The position numbers and the translations under genes were made by a program. A stretch of 7,491 bases of DNA, taken from assembly GCA_022706625.1 (NCBI GenBank), contig JAKJCD010000013.1:4480-11970 (forward strand), written 5' to 3'. This document shows positions 6,818 to 7,491 of the stretch, one piece after another; the first letter of the stretch is position 1, and each line of letters begins with the position of its first letter. The notes under the pieces were generated by a model. The model saw only the letters and a program-made list of their open reading frames with translations, did no database searches and was not told where the DNA came from. The stretch comes from Bacillota bacterium (GTDB taxonomy: Bacteria; Bacillota; Clostridia; Peptostreptococcales; Anaerovoracaceae).

Positions 6818-6820
6818 CAA
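6788..6820. repeat. Nested dyad overlapping the rightward promoter
   Basis: The outer arms TTGATTA (6788-6794) and TAATCAA (6814-6820) are perfect complements. The inner arms TAAC (6799-6802) and GTTA (6808-6811) are also perfect and share nearly the same centre (6804 versus 6805). The arms overlap the -35 and -10 boxes, the usual place for a repressor operator. AT-rich dyads arise easily by chance, so the functional call is tentative. Confidence 0.45.
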
Positions 6821-6858
6821 ATAAAGTATCTATCTACCCCATATAATGTGAGGCGCTT

Positions 6859-7491
6859 ATGAACAGGCTGAAAGAATTATTCACTGATTGGCGATATATG
6901 AAATTCTCACTTTTTATTGCCTTTACGGTTGCTCTGCTTTATATACTGTACTTTTTGATAAAGAATATCGGTTCTGTGCTGACAGTGACGCTGAGTATCC
7001 TCGGAAGCGTTTTGACAGCCCTCTCACCTCTTTTTATCGGCCTTGTTTTAGCCTATCTGCTCAGCCCTTTAGTGGCTGTAGTTGATACAAAGATCGCAAG
7101 CAGGATATTTTTCAAGCTTCCAAAAAACCAGAAAAAAGCCGAAAAGCAATTACAGATGAGAAGGACCTTAAGCATCATTCTGACATATATATTGATACTG
7201 GTTTTAGTCGTCCTTCTCATTTATGCTTTTGCCTTCCTGATCGTCGGGCAGCTGGTCTTTACAGGTCTTACCAATGTACTTGAAAGTATCGTAACGTATT
7301 TTTCCCATTATGAAGAGGTGTTTTTAAACTTCATCGAGACTTTGCCCAGCAACGGGCTTGAAGACCGGTTCGATACTCTGATAAATGATATCGCTCAATG
7401 GATATCAAAGAATTTCAGCGCTGAAGCGGTGCTGGGATTCATGGCCAGGATCGGCGGAAGCCTTGTCAATGTAGCATTGGGTATCGTGGTA
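6859..7491 (+). CDS. AI-2E family transporter, N-terminal part (runs off window)
   Basis: Multi-pass inner membrane protein of the UPF0118/PerM/YtvI (AI-2E transporter) family. Members are proposed to export small molecules or exchange ions, and the substrate cannot be told here. The frame is open for 211 codons to the window edge with no stop; full members are usually about 340-400 aa. Visible parts are a short cytoplasmic start, a hydrophobic helix at about 15-35, a second long hydrophobic region at about 40-75 with the typical SPLFIGLVLAYLLSPLV motif (56-72), a basic loop (78-102, many Lys/Arg/Gln), a helix at about 104-133, then an amphipathic segment and a Gly-rich hydrophobic stretch from about 195. 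The ATG is preceded by GTGAGG (6848-6853), a modest ribosome site 5 bases away. The in-frame Met14 is a weaker alternative. The gene diverges from the dipeptidase gene. Confidence 0.88.
   Translation, partial: MNRLKELFTDWRYMKFSLFIAFTVALLYILYFLIKNIGSVLTVTLSILGSVLTALSPLFIGLVLAYLLSPLVAVVDTKIASRIFFKLPKNQKKAEKQLQMRRTLSIILTYILILVLVVLLIYAFAFLIVGQLVFTGLTNVLESIVTYFSHYEEVFLNFIETLPSNGLEDRFDTLINDIAQWISKNFSAEAVLGFMARIGGSLVNVALGIVV

Noticed and set aside
6842..6847. Second TATAAT just before the transporter start
   Set aside because: No suitable -35 sequence lies 16-18 bases upstream, and the transcript would start only a few bases before the ATG, losing the ribosome site.
6888..7085. Plus-strand 65-codon open frame near the right end
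   Set aside because: It lies in another frame within the transporter gene. The frame from 6859 encodes hydrophobic helices and the family motif and stays open to the edge.

Overview
The window looks like chromosomal DNA of a strictly anaerobic, Gram-positive member of the Clostridia. Four things suggest this: a single-chain pyruvate:ferredoxin oxidoreductase, a glutamate dehydrogenase very like the clostridial NAD-linked enzyme, a secreted C69 dipeptidase carrying the 'stalk' (copper amine oxidase N-terminal-like) repeats common in clostridial surface proteins, and strong AGGAGG-type ribosome binding sites. Base composition is moderate and even by eye. I see no tRNA, rRNA, CRISPR array, insertion sequence or phage gene.

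Layout, left to right. Positions 2-736 (+) hold the C-terminal half of a glutamate dehydrogenase gene that begins outside the window. Positions 737-864 are a convergent intergenic space with two hairpin terminators, one per converging gene and both largely symmetrical. Positions 865-4389 (-) hold a complete pyruvate:ferredoxin oxidoreductase (1174 aa) with all iron-sulfur and thiamine-diphosphate motifs intact. Positions 4390-4668 carry its leader, a near-consensus promoter, two pairs of perfect 10-bp direct repeats (one upstream of the -35 box, one at the predicted transcription start), and the terminator of the next gene. Positions 4669-6657 (-) hold a 662-aa secreted C69-family dipeptidase with two C-terminal stalk repeats. 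Positions 6658-6858 are a divergent promoter region with one recognisable promoter per direction and a dyad inside the rightward promoter. Positions 6859-7491 (+) hold the start of a multi-pass membrane protein of the AI-2E transporter (UPF0118/PerM/YtvI) family, open to the window edge.

The first three genes fit an amino-acid- or peptide-fermenting lifestyle. The dipeptidase would release amino acids outside the membrane, glutamate dehydrogenase would deaminate glutamate to 2-oxoglutarate with reduction of a nicotinamide coenzyme, and pyruvate:ferredoxin oxidoreductase would turn pyruvate into acetyl-CoA, CO2 and reduced ferredoxin. Each appears to have its own promoter and/or terminator, so this is a neighbourhood of related functions rather than one operon. 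The genes are of known families. The least explained parts are the repeat architecture of the oxidoreductase promoter and the dyad in front of the transporter gene.
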